Shown one piece after another: positions 46,004-57,477 of a DNA stretch of 64,000 nt; the stretch's first letter is position 1, and each line of letters starts with the position of its first letter. The position numbers were made by a program, and so were the translations under genes. The notes beneath the pieces were generated by a model, which was not told where the DNA came from, made no database searches, and was given only the letters and a program-made list of their open reading frames with translations. The DNA lies in assembly GCA_950022295.1 (NCBI GenBank), contig OX465599.1, forward strand, positions 276,231,501 through 276,295,500, in the 5' to 3' direction. The stretch is from Bromus sterilis (lineage: Eukaryota > Streptophyta > Magnoliopsida > Poales > Poaceae).

Positions 46004-47623
46004 TGATATGTTCCAAACGTATCTATAATTTCTGCTTATTCCATGCTCTTTTAGGTGACATTGCTATGTGTTTTTCTACACTTTCATACCTTTTTACACA
46101 TATTTGAACTAACCTACTAACTCAGTGCACCTAGTGCCAGTTTCTGTCTGCTGATGTCTGTAACTTGCAGGTTTTTACCCGAATTTACAGAGCTCCAAAA
46201 ATTCCACAAAATAAGATAAAAATCAGCGCAGAAGAAGCTTCCGGAAACACCGAAGAAGGGCCAGAGGGATGCCACCCCTCTCCTAGGCGGCCAGGGGGCG
46301 CGGCCCCCACCCCTGGTCGTGCCACCAGGGCTTCTGGGAGGTGGGGACACCCCCCGCTGCCCCCTTTGGCCTATATTACCTCCTTGCTCCGAAAACCCTT
46401 GGAGAGACCCAAGATCGGGAGCACCAGAAGAGCTCTTCCCGGCACCCTACCGGAGGGAGGATTGACCTCCGGGAGCTTCTCCGTCACCATGGATGCTTCC
46501 CTGATGTGTCGTGAGTAGTCCCCCTTGGACCATGGGTCCATGACCAGTAGCTATGTGATGTCTTCCCTCCAATCTTGTGCTTCAATTCTTAGCCCTTGTG
46601 AGCTGCCCTACATGATCAAGGCATCTATGTAATTTTCCTGCTGTTGCTATGTTGTGTTTGCTGGGATCCGATGGATTATGAGATTATGTTCATATTGTGA
46701 TGAGTTATATATTTGGTTCTCCTTTTATATTTTGTTCTTGAGTAATTCTTGCATTTTCTTTGTTTCTTTTTATTGTTTTGGCCAAGTAGTAGATAGTAAC
46801 TCCAAGAGGGAGCATTTATGCTTGATCGTGGGTTCATGCCCCCCCCCGATGTCTAGCTTGAGTGACAGAAACATGAGACTATGGGATGTGTTGTTGCCAC
46901 CAGGGAGAAACAATGGTGCTTGTAACCGCGGTTGCAAGGATTGTTTACCTTACGCAAAGCTTGTGAATGCAGTTGTCTCTTGCTTTGGGTTTACACTTTG
47001 GGTCAGGCTCGCAACTTAATACCAGTGAGATGTTCTGGATAGATATCTCAAGGTGGATGATTAGTGAGTAGATGCAGATGGATTTTGGTCTACTTGTCTT
47101 GGCGTACTGCCCATACTTTTGAGCCTCTAACTTTCGTTGCAGCATAATTAACATTGTGGTGCGTTTATAATTCTTTCAATTGCCCAGCTGTAATTTGTTT
47201 AACTGGCTTAGCTATTTTATTGTCTTTTGGAAGAGAGACATCACTAGTGAACATCATGGGACATCGATCCATATTTCCACCACTGTTTACACCTCCACTT
47301 TATTTACTTCCTTTATTTCCTTTCAGGTGCAATCACCACTACTATTATCTCGTGCGTTTGATCCTTTGTAAACGACACGGCCGGAGAGATTGACAACCTC
47401 TTTGAAATCATTGGGAGAAAAGTTATTTGTTTCTGTGTGAAGGTCCGCGTCAACCTCAACTCCTTTAGGCAACTTAATCTCTGGCGCCGTTGACACCTAC
47501 TTGCAGCATTCGGAGTCCGCCGGAGACAAACCTTGGTATCTTCATTGAGAGAAATTTGCTACTAGCTACATCTCAACCTTCCACTTTGGGTAGCCAACGA
47601 GGAGCACTACTTTAGTGCCATTA
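46004..47623 (+). repeat. Solo LTR of the TGATACG family
   Basis: 1,620 bp, starting TGATATGTTCC (variant of TGATACGTCC) and ending GTGCCATTA (variant of CCATCA). Flanked by GCATA at 45999-46003 and 47624-47628. The LTR landmarks are present (CTATATTACC near 46371, GTGAGTAG near 46511), but the acceptor-like site reads GTGTGAAG instead of GTGTGCAG. No internal region on either side, so it is a recombination-derived solo LTR. Confidence 0.88.
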
Positions 47624-47628
47624 GCATA

Positions 47629-48225
47629 CCCCGCAGGTCCCTACAATGAGGATACCCGGCGCGTGTCAAGACTAGCGTCCCACCAGAAGCCTCGTTAGGC
47701 CCAATCCATCCTACTGGGCCCAACCGAGGCATCATCGTCTGCACCGACCTGGAGACCAAAACTTGGCGTACAAGAAAAGCTAGAATATCAATCCTCCTCT
47801 AACATGATATGGACTCCCCGAGACCCCACCTAGTATATAAAGGTTGGGAGGGGCAAAGTTTCAGGACAATCCAATCTCATCTCACACCACCTCTGGCCTG
47901 AGAAATCCCGCTGGAACCACCGTTGTAACACCTCTTCCATATAATCAATCGAGCAGGAGTAGGGGTTTTACCATACGAGGGTACCGAACCTGCATAAAAT
48001 CCCTTGTCATGTTAGTGGACGAGATCACCAAAGATGCACCTTTCTCTCCTCAAGAAACCCAGGGTACCTTACCATGGGATTTGTCGTGGTCCATCCGCGT
48101 CAATTGGCGCTATGAGGAAACTAAGGGCCAAGATGGCGAGGCCAAAGATGGTGTGGACATTGATGACGAGCCAACTACGTTCATGAATGAGCTCTCCCAA
48201 CAAGCAAGTGCATGAAAGAGGGGAC
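47629..48225 (+). repeat. Remnant of another LTR retrotransposon (right part)
   Basis: Resumes after the solo LTR. TATA-like GTATATAAAGG at about 47832 and GTACCGAACCTGCATAAAAT near 47980. Then ACCATGGGATTTGTCGTGGT (48071), and ATTGGCGCTATGAGG near 48102, which may be a primer-binding site after an LTR end GCGTCA. A short open stretch (47844-48215) is not convincing as a gene. Family not recognised. Confidence 0.45.
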
Positions 48226-48830
48226 TGATAACCCACAAGTGTAGGGGATCGCGATAGTCTTTCGAGGGTAGTATAACGCAATTTATTGATTCGACACAAG
48301 GGGAGCCAAAGAATACTTATAAGCCTTAGCAGTTAAGTTGTCAATTCAACCACACCTGAAAAAGCACCAGAAAATAATATTAGTAACAACGAGGAAATAA
48401 AGTAGTGATGCGTTGACGGGTGGAATCTTTTATACTTCCCCAATCACCAACACCACAAAGTAGTAACAGAGTAGTAGCAGCAATAATGAGAGAAATAGTA
48501 ATTAACAACGAAGGCAATAAACATGGAAGATGGACCGGGGTTCAAGGTTTCACTAGTGTTAACTCTCCAAGCAAAAGAAAAAGTGTTGGGTGAACAAATT
48601 ACAGTTGGATAATTGACAAAATTGCACTAACTCCAAAAAGAACATACTAGAACATCCTAGTCTAAGAACCATATGTAGGCATGTATTCTGTATGTACTTG
48701 TACGTGCTTGCCATAAGAACTTGCACAACATCTATTGTCCTACTACCATCCTGTTTAAGCGGGGCCAATGAAGGAACTTATGGAGATTAATGTGCTCCTG
48801 TCAAACAGCACCAGAACAAAGCATTAACAT
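48226..48830 (-). repeat. LTR fragment, TGATAACCCACAAG type
   Basis: Begins TGATAACCCACAAGTGTAGG and continues TTATTGATTCGACACAAGG, a very common Triticeae repeat (from memory). In this orientation the sequence is the complement of an LTR 3' end. It contains AAGATGGACCGGGG and CACTAGTGTTAACTCTCC. Homology fades by roughly 48800; the right limit is approximate. Confidence 0.5.
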
Positions 48831-49197
48831 TATGATCACATGTAATCCTCAAATTATAGCCCATCCCCTTTGGTGTCCCAAGCTGTCATCCTTGAGATCG
48901 CCGGTTCCGGACTACAATGGCAGTGAGGTAAAGAGGGGATAGGGGCGATCGAATTGGCGGGAGGTGACCCAAATTCATCCCATCGCTTTTTGGAAATGCA
49001 CGCGAGCTCGCACGAGTTCACTCTCGCGTTCCCCTCTCATGCATCATCGGATCCTGGCTGGCTAAAAACGGCCGATTTGATCTATCCTAGCAAGTCTGGC
49101 TGGGAGATGCTTTAAAGTTCGTACGGCGCAATTCCAATGGTTAATGTGAGCAACCAAATAGACCAACTTTTTCCCGCCAGAACCTGGTTGGGCCTAA
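48831..49197. other. Unassigned stretch
   Basis: No ORF, terminal repeat or recognisable element. Composition is mixed. It ends with GGGCCTAA, whose TAA may be the target site of the PIF-like element at 49198. Confidence 0.4.
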
Positions 49198-49505
49198 GGC
49201 CAACTCCAACGCACCGACGCAAACGAACGCGCGTTTTGTTTGATTTTTGTCTGTTTGCGTCGGCGCATGGACCATTGTCCAAGCGTGTCCGTTCCTTCCT
49301 GGACGCGTCGCCCAACAATAGACGCATTTTTTCTATGCCAAAAAAAAGGCCATGCCAATGGTCATGCCAGCGCTAGCGCTCCATTTCACAACCAAAAAAC
49401 TCACAGTTTGGGCCACAAGTTTCAGCCAGTTACACATGCTAGCGTACAAAAAATTGCCCAACGCCACACATGGGCGTCGCCGATTACTCATCGAAAGCGA
49501 ACATC

Positions 49506-50636
49506 TCATTTTGCATCCTCTCGAATCATGGCCGATTCCTTGGAGATACGGTGTTCAAAGTCGACCTTCATGATCTCCATTTGTTTCCACATAATCGCGA
49601 GCTTCACTTGCTTCTCCTTGATCTCAAGTTTCTTCTTTTGAATCTCGAGGTACGCCTTCATTTGCTAATCCTTCTCTTTGTGCTTCTTCTCTTCCCTCGC
49701 CTTTCTCGTGACTAAACCTTTCAAGGTTTCTTGCAAGGCAAGTGTAGCCGCTTCACGCTTTTCGTCGACTTTGGAGTTTTTTTGTCCCCTTAGCTTTTTC
49801 TCACCCTCACCATGTTCGATCATGGCCGCCGGTCCTCCATTCTTATTTTGGGCGGTATATTGCTCTTTAAACTTCGGCAACTTGACAATGATGTTCCAAA
49901 AATGGGTGAGAGTGAATGACTTGTTGGCATGTTTAACTTTGAACAATTTCAAACCTTGAAAAGCCTACACACAATGATCATGGCAACAATTAAATGCAAT
50001 GTGTGCGGCAGTGGCATGACAACAATTAAATGCAATGGACGTGACAGTGGTATGGAAACAATTAAATGCAAGGAATATAGAAGATGATAATACAATGTCC
50101 GCGATTCCTAGGACAATCACGGGATGATTTTCTTATGGTTTCGAGGGTGGCGCAAGACTTGTTGCACTCTTGTTGAATCAATGTCCATCTCTTCTTGATG
50201 GATTCCTCCATTCGGTTGCTCTCCATCTTGTACGGAGGAAACATCTTGCACTCGTGGAAGTAGGCATAAATGCGTTGCCAAAACACTGATTCTTTTCGCT
50301 CGTGACCATGGCGGCAGCGGCCGCGACCACGAGGGCCGGGTCGCGGACGTACCCGCCATGTATAGATCTTGCGCCGCCGCTTTTTTGCGTGATTGCCTCC
50401 TTCTCCCACTCCATGGAGTCAGCCTTGGCTTTGGTGGCAATGGCTTCAGCGACGGCGGCGGTATATCTCGCGATCGCAGCATTGCGACGGTCGTCTATTT
50501 TGGCCGAGGCCAAGGTCCTGTTCCGCACCAGCTCTGCCAGCGTGGCCTCCTTTTTGGGTTTATTTGGCCGCTTGGGACCGCTGACGTCCTTGGTGGGCGC
50601 GGCGGGGGCGACAACCTCGGTGGGATCGGTCTCCAT
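49506..50636 (-). pseudogene. ORF1-like gene with Myb/SANT-like and NAM-associated C-terminal domains (broken)
   Basis: Minus strand. Exon 1 starts at ATG 50636 (METDPTEVVAP). It has an Ala/Lys-rich segment, then, after a frameshift at about 50285-50300, the trihelix-like FWQRIYAYFHECKMFPPY and SIKKRWTLIQQECNK. An intron probably spans about 50085-49966, with acceptor TGTGTGTAG. Exon 2 (from about 49964) reads FTLTHFWNIIVKLPKFKEQY, GPAAMIEHGEGEKK and a charged helical tail; this resembles the 'no apical meristem-associated C-terminal domain'. A TAG at 49667-49665 precedes the final TGA at 49508-49506. DNA-binding accessory protein of a transposon is the likely origin (inference). Confidence 0.65.
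49978..50076. repeat. About 36-bp minisatellite, nearly three units
   Basis: The core GGCAACAATTAAATGCAATG recurs as GACAACAATTAAATGCAATG and GGAAACAATTAAATGCAAGG, separated by GGCAGTGG/GACAGTGG spacers. It lies in the inferred intron of the ORF1-like gene. Confidence 0.8.
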
Positions 50637-50825
50637 GGTCGGAAGCACGGGAATCTTTGGAGGAGAATGGAGGGAAATGAGGCGCGGTGTGTGAGCGACG
50701 TCCAAGGGAAGACAAAGGCGGAAGACCGCGCGTGTCCGCGCCGACACAAATCCAACCCAAATTTGGGCCGGAAATAGGTTGAGACAGACGCGAAAACGAC
50801 ATGCGCCCGTTTGCGTCAGTGCATT

Positions 50826-51000
50826 CACTACTGGAAAAAGTTCATTAGTGGCGCACCTATTTTGGGTACTAATGACGCACATATGGTGCGCCATTACTAG
50901 CACGCCATTAGTAAGTGATAGTAATGGTGCACCTACCTCTGACACTAATGGCGCACCAGGAGTGGGCCATTACTAACGGCAAAGGTGCGCTATTACTACT
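50826..51000 (+). repeat. CACTA terminus and subterminal repeats
   Basis: CACTACTGGAAAAAG followed by about eight degenerate copies, in both orientations, of a 12-mer around TAATGGCGCACC (for example 50839, 50862, 50877, 50946). Such arrays are known binding sites for CACTA transposase proteins. Confidence 0.75.
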
Positions 51001-51659
51001 ATGAATATTTGTAAAAAAAAAAATCTTCTCCGTATTTGCAGAGGGGTTATAAAATACACCACCCATATAATTAAATAGCAGTATCAACATGACAGTTATA
51101 ACATGACAGCATCATCATATGAACAGCCACATCAGTTATAACATCAGAATTCTTAACCAACACCATTTATTAACAAGAGGGAAAATCAACAAGTATAGCA
51201 TGAGAGAGTCCACAAATTCTTAACCAACATATTATAGATTACACTAAAGACGCTTCACTCCTCGTCGTCAAAAGACGAAATGACGATGAGCTTGTTCTCT
51301 TTTTCGGCCTGAGCTGCTTCCCATACAACCGCTTGGCGCGCCGGGTCTGGTATGCCCACCGGGTACTTGCGCTCCCAAACGGCATTGAACTCCGCCTCCT
51401 CTGCTGCGTCCTCCTCTTCTATCTCCCGCCTATTTCGAGACAGCTCTGAAGCAGTGGGCTGAATGTCAGAGCTTGTCATCGATGCAGAGAGGCGTGAGCC
51501 CGTGGAGCAGTCCGACTAGGCCGGCGCGGGCGTGGGCACGGGTGCGGGCGCTGGCATGGGCGCGGTCTCCGGCTCGGGGGTGGCGGCTCGGGGGTGGGGT
51601 GGTATACGGATGCCGGTGGTGATGCGGCAGGTTTGGCGAGAGCGAACCATTTCTGCAAG

Positions 51660-52934
51660 ATAAGAAAATCACAGCATCAATTAAAGTAGAGTGCTTCACA
51701 TTCAAAAGACTTTTAAAAACACCAACTTTAGTCACTGAAAACAAAGTGTTAACTCACAGGAATGAATTAGAAGGAAAAAATAATTTGGTTAGATTCTTTT
51801 CTTTAGATAATAGGAAACACCATATTCTTCACATCACTGAAATTGCATATTTCTACCAAGCTGAGCACACACATGAATCAGCTTGTGGCAATATTTTACA
51901 AGCACAGAAGAAGAGAGATACTTTTTTAGACCATTTAGCACTACATTAGATCAAATTTGAGGGGAGATGCAAGCATTAGTTGCTCAAACATAGAAAGCAC
52001 CATACTTTTGTAAACAAGGCAATGAGATGGTACTAACAACTAAGCATATGAGAAACAGAGCAGAGCATCCACTTCTGCATTTCTCCAAATTGGAGGTAGC
52101 TATTTTTGTGAAGTTCAGATGTAGCTATTTTTACATGTGGTGCACACAACTATAAAAAACTATTTAAACTTTGGCTAAGTTTATACATTAAACATTGACA
52201 TCTATAAAAATCAAATAAATACACTACAAAACATATTTCATGGTATATCTACTGATATTTACTAGCTGAATGTCCTTGCGCCGCCACGGAATAATAAACT
52301 TAGATATAAATATATTGATAACAATATTTTTGTAATTCACGAAGTGCATGCTGCATGCAATTTATGAGCGTGTTGCGAAAAATATTACCTTATATACTTG
52401 CAAGTTAAACAAAATACAAGTGAATGGTACCCAAATTTCAGATGAGCATATTTATCATCATGCTTCAATTCAAAAACACAACTCAGATGAAAGGTAACAT
52501 TAGAATGATCATATATGAAAGCAAAAATAGATGAATGTAACAACTATGGAAAACATGAAGCCCGTATAAAAGTCTGAAGTATCTTTGAACCATTGAATCT
52601 CGTTCATAGCATTTATTTTGAACAGACATGCATGTTGAAGCAACCAATATTTATTGTCTCATGAGGGATGCTTCTTCTATATCAATAGACTATGGGTGCT
52701 AGTGCCCATGGAGTTTCATTAAAAAAAATAAGCAACCAATATCTATAGCATCTTTATTCTTTAGCAAAATATAGAGCACATTTGAGCAACGTATCACCTT
52801 AGCACTTTCTAATAAGAAAATGTTCCGAACCATCCATGAAAAAATCAGATTTTTCCCAAAACCACCAAGTGTTAACAAAATGCACTGCTTACAAATCAAC
52901 ACTTTTCTATTCGCCCACAAGAATTCAGCTAACA
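51660..52934. other. CACTA interior, AT-rich, no gene seen
   Basis: AT-rich sequence lying in the inferred intron of the minus-strand gene. Short ORFs only, none recognisable. It ends at TAACA (52930-52934), the target site of the solo LTR. Positions 56712-56968 are the equivalent gene-free stretch on the other side. Confidence 0.45.
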
Positions 52935-55900
52935 TGTCGGGACCCGGGGTTAGCGTATGTAATTCCAGTCACGATACAATCACATGGAGAGGCGAGAACC
53001 GTACCCACTTGTCTAAGAAGACAAGGCCAAGCACAGAACGTTCTCGGTAAGCATCGAACGTGAGGGGCATCCCATTCAGGCCGGATGATCATCTGAGATG
53101 GGTCCTCATCGTCCGCTCACAAGTCTAGATGCTTATGGGTGGTGAATCCCATACTCATAGACAAGTCGCCTCAACCATGCTATGGATTGAATCCTAACTC
53201 TTACATAGACTTACTCCAGCCCGATCACTTAGTCGGGGTCTAGGGCGGGCTCGATCATACAACAAAATGTGCACGTGACAGAGTCACGAGCAATCGCATC
53301 GCGATGCCCCAAGCTGCGCACATCTAAGGGCCACTTGGTGTATAAAAGACCGCCAGCCAGATCACAACTAAGGTCTCGAAAACCCATACTAAGACATGCA
53401 TGTTATAATCATACACGCATCACACATGTCTAGTATGAACAGCAGGTATCATCACATAACTCTACAAAGTACTCTTTATTTACTTACACATAGAGTATGC
53501 AAAGATCACATGTATGTGATCAACATTACATCATACAACGGAAGCAAATTAGGTCTGAGTACAGACAAGTTTATCAAATGGCTTAGAGAAGCCTTGTACA
53601 ACAAACATGCCCTTCCACGAGGGACCAGACTGCTGTCTGGAACTATGCTACCAAGGTCAACGTCGAGCTTCAGGTCGGTGACTCCATCGGGGTCCGGGTT
53701 CTCATCTAAAACATAGAATAAGCAAACGTGAGTACAAAGTCGTACTCAGCAAGACTTACATCAGAACTATACTACTTATGCTCAAGTTTCAAGGTAAAGG
53801 GAGGTGGGGTTCAACATGCAGAAGTGCCAGCTTTGACTTGGCTAGTCCTGTACTACGACTACCAGACTTTGAGGTAAGAAGCGTACACGAGTCCACTACC
53901 AAGTCTCCAACCAATACACCACTATGGTTACTTCCTCGACTTCCCCACGAGGAAGCACACCATAACACTCACGCTTATCTTGCGAGTTTTAGAAGTATCC
54001 ATTCAAGTTGTCTAATAATCAGGTACAGGTTCCAAGTAGTCCATAACCGCGGACGCGGCTATTCGAATAGTTTTGTTAACCTTGCAAGGGTGTAAGCTAC
54101 ACACACATGACCATCGGTTACCGCCTTTTGCTCGCCACCGTTCAAGAGGTGACAGCGAGGATGTTCACCACGACACTTCACTCACAACCGGTCTATTCCA
54201 GGAGTCGACTATCTGAGTTGCCTCCACTCGAGAGCCTGGCCGGATCAACGAAACGGACTCAAACAATGTAGGTGACCGAGACGCCACCTCTGGCAGATGG
54301 TTTTCCTGCCTCACAGGTGCACCCACATATCTATATGATGCAACCATTCCTTCATTCTTTTTCTATGCAGATGCCAAATGGAAAGCCCAAACTAATGTGA
54401 CTCTTGGACGTCGACACGGATCAAGGTACTAGGCCGAGAGGGGTCAGTGAGCCCAATGTGTGGTTGTACTTTTTGTCTTGGATTACCATACAAGAACTCG
54501 GTTCTTAGGGCGGTGTTCAACGAGACAACCCACTGTGTACTCCTACACAGCCTCTCATCGTTCACCTTGTATTAGGGTGGATTCACCAACACAGTTTCAC
54601 TTTCATCAACACCATGTTCACTATCATCCCGACTCACATCAAAAGAAACCTCATTGTACCACTAAGCATGCAATAAGCATTAACAGTTGCAGGGGCCACA
54701 TGATATCAATCAACTCCTAGGTCAGCTAGGATTGTGGTTTGCTTACTACTGTGACAAGATGATAGGTCATGCATCGGATATGGGTTCAACTATGCGGTAG
54801 AATCGATACAAGGTGATCTCCTAAACATGCACAAGCGAGACTGAGAGGGAATTGGGATTTTATAGACATGATCAATGGGGGTTTGCTTGCCTTGCTGACG
54901 AGGTTCACACACGGGGTCTTCAACGAAGGGGGTGGCCTCCGATTCCGGTTCCACTTCTATCGAGCAAACAAAGCAATCAAGGAATAAATATAATTGCGAT
55001 GCTCAGGCACATGATAAGTTGTGAAAACATGATGTACATTGTACTGATGTGTTGACAATTCCATTTAATTGAAGTGTATTGCAAAATAATTGCAAATTCA
55101 AACTCCAAATTCAAATTCAAATTAAGCCATATGCACATTTTCTACTGTTTCCCCATTTTAAAATGGTCAAACATGAAAACAAGTTGCATATTCTTAATCC
55201 TTGCATTTTTCTGATAAATTTTCATATATTATATGTTTAATTTGGAGTTAATATGAATTTTCTATGAATTATTGAAGTTTTGGGTATTTTCTGGAATTTC
55301 TGTAATTTCTTTAAAATCTTTTCTATTTACTGCGTCGGCACTGCATCAGCATGGCGTCAGCAGGGGGGCTGACCAGTGGGGTCGGGGTGTCAGTGGCAGT
55401 GGGTTTAAACCCGGTTTAGTTTAAACTAAATAGGGTCATTAGGGGGGGCCAGGGCCCACCAGTCAGTGACCCAAGGGTCAACTAACAGGGGATTAGCCCC
55501 CTAAGCTAATCGGGCCCGCCGGCGTTAGCCGCCAGTGACCACCAGTGCGGCGGAGCTGCACGGGGAGGAGGCTCCCGGCCTCCATTTGACGCGCAAGAAG
55601 TACCAGGAGAGAGCCCTTGCTCTCCTCCATCGAATGGAGCCAGCAGGGGTTCGTGGAGGAGCTCCAGAGCGGCGGCTCTTCATCCATGGTGGCGGCCGGA
55701 GAGGGCTTCGACGAGGAACGGCGTCAGGGGCTCAATTTGAAACGCGAGATGGGGGATTTCAGAGGGAAACTCACCACGAGCAAGTTGGCGAAGACATTGG
55801 AGCCAGAGGAGCCGTGGCGGTGGAGAATTCGCCGGAGGAAACCCGCGGTGGCCGGAGCAAATCCGCGAGGTGGCCGTCGTCTACAGCACACCCGAGCTCG

Positions 55901-56706
55901 GGAGCTTCTGCGTGGGGAGGCTTCTCGGTGTGGCGCGTCTACTAGACATGGCGGTGCTGCGAACGGAGGCCAGTGGCCACGCAGGTGCGGCGGCGCGCTC
56001 CGGCGGGTCACTGGTGACGACGAGATCGACGATGCAGAGGGAGCCAGAGCTTGCGGGGAGAGAGGGAGATGGAAGGGGCCTCTCTGGGGCGTTGCGTGGC
56101 GTGCGCTGAGGGACTGGGGAGGCCTAGAAGAGCCCCGTCGTCGCGCTGGCGTCGCCGGCTCCCTCCCAGCTCGCCACCGAGCTGGTTGAGGAAGACGACA
56201 AGGGGTCGTGGGCTTGGGCCGGGGGAGGAGTGAGTTGGACCTGCGGCCTGGCCGGGTGGGCTTGCTTTCCTTTTTCTATTTTCTGTTATTTCTTTTATGT
56301 TTTCTTTTTCTTTCATTTGTTTGCTCTGATAAATAAATAGCAAAAGATTTTATAAAAATGCCCAACTAATTTTATAAATACTAGGTGACCAGTAGCTAGT
56401 CACTTTTAGGATTTGGGCATTTTTGAAATTCAATACATTTGAATTTCAAGTCAAATAGGGGTCAAATTTAATTTCCAAGCCCTATTTGGAATTTTTGGCA
56501 AATCTTGGTGCATGCAGTGGGACCCACTTCACTTTATATGTGATCATGCATATTTATAAGACTTTTCGGAACAAATTTTTGTCCGGCCATTTATTTAAAT
56601 TCTTCAGGGCTTTTCTTTTCCCCATTTTTGAATTTCCTTTTGGAATTTTCACATGATGCAAAGGGGCACTCAAACCCTAGCACTTACCCTAGTTGGGGTT
56701 CTGACA
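52935..56706 (-). repeat. Solo LTR of the long-LTR chromovirus family
   Basis: 3,772 bp, minus orientation, TGTCGGGACCCGGGG...GGGTTCTGACA. It is flanked by perfect TAACA duplications (52930-52934 and 56707-56711). It aligns with G1's 3' LTR, for example TCGCATCGCGATGCCCCAAGC (53296) and the CCGCGGACGCGGCTATTCG block (about 54047). AATAAA on the minus strand at 53480-53475. The GC-rich stretch 55400-56260 holds large ORFs (55535-56189) that differ from those in the sibling LTRs; not called as genes. Confidence 0.92.
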
Positions 56707-57477
56707 TAACACAACTATATTAGGATATACCATTGTAGCAAGCGATAAAAAAGGTCATGGGTGTAACAAAACAACAACAGTGAACTACTTTTCACTTGAC
56801 AAAGAAGTATTAACCCAAGCTCAACATGTTTCTTCCTGACCGGCCATAAAAAATACATTGGCAAAAATCAATTAAATCTGGCATTGCTTTTGTAGGTGCA
56901 GCAGTGCTAGCTACTAGCTCCATCTAGGAGGTAGGAGGAGGATGGGATTGTGCAGCTACGTGACTCACCTAGGGTGGCTTGGAGACGGTCGAACACACCG
57001 TAGGGGAATAAGACGACGTAGCCGAGGAAGAAGACTCCCGCGGCGGGCGTCGATAGCTCGGGGACGCGTCGATGGAGAACGTCGGCGTCGGCGTCGTCGA
57101 TCTGCGAGCACGCGAGGGAAGGCAAGGATTTCTCCGATCTGGCCGTAGGTGGGAGCAGACGGGGCGGCAGCACTGTCGGGCGGGTCCTCATCGGGGGAGG
57201 GGGAGGGGGCGGGAGGGAGAGCGAGGCCATCGGAGTGGTCACCGAAGAGGTGGGGAGGGGGTCGCCGAAGACTGGGATGGGGAGGGAGTGGTCGCGGGAG
57301 AGGTGGATTGGATCGGGAGGAGGGGCGCGGCGCAGGGGGGATCGATAAGCTCGCTAGGGTTGCGGGTGCATATGTGGGGGGGTAGAGGCTAGGATTACGT
57401 TAATTGGGCCCATGCCAGAGAGGGGGAAGCCCAGGCCCAGAGACATACCAATAGCGCATCCCGAAGAAGTGCGCCAT

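Larger units (their letters stand above)
49198..50825 (-). mobile_element. PIF/Harbinger-like element, right end cut by CACTA insertion
   Basis: The left end GGCCAACTCCAACGCACCG follows TAA, as expected for the 3-bp target of this superfamily. Near the right end, CGTTTGCGTCAGTGCATT (50808-50825) is the inverted counterpart of the left-end sequence GACGCAAACG. The outermost right TIR is missing because the CACTA element begins at 50826. The element carries only an ORF1-type gene; no DDE transposase is seen. Confidence 0.6.
51255..57242 (-). pseudogene. Split minus-strand gene inside the CACTA element
   Basis: Exon 1: ATG at 57242 (MTTPMASLSLPPPPPPP) to about 56969, ending ...CACCCTAG with donor GTGAGTCA. 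Exon 2: acceptor TTATCTTGCAG at about 51657, then a Pro/Arg-rich part and an acidic C-terminus (RNRREIEEEDAAEEAEF, then VWERKYPVG) to a stop at 51255. The phase fits if spliced, but a TAG lies in exon 2 near 51520, so it is probably broken. The intron originally spanned about 1.5 kb and now also contains the solo LTR 52935-56706. Function unknown: either a CACTA accessory ORF or a captured gene fragment. Confidence 0.45.
50826..57477 (+). mobile_element. Non-autonomous CACTA element (interrupted; right end beyond window)
   Basis: Starts CACTACTGGAAAAA, a typical CACTA terminus, preceded by ATT (a possible 3-bp target). The subterminal region to about 51000 has repeated TAATGGCGCACC-like units in both orientations; similar units (AATAGCGCATCC, AGTGCGCCAT) recur at 57450-57477. 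The body contains a minus-strand gene, the solo chromovirus LTR 52935-56706 and the insertion of F at 57478. No TNPD-type transposase is visible in this part. Confidence 0.75.

Noticed and set aside
49978..50076. Possible CRISPR-like array
   Set aside because: Fewer than three units of about 36 bp with similar spacers, in an intron of a plant transposon gene. It is a minisatellite.
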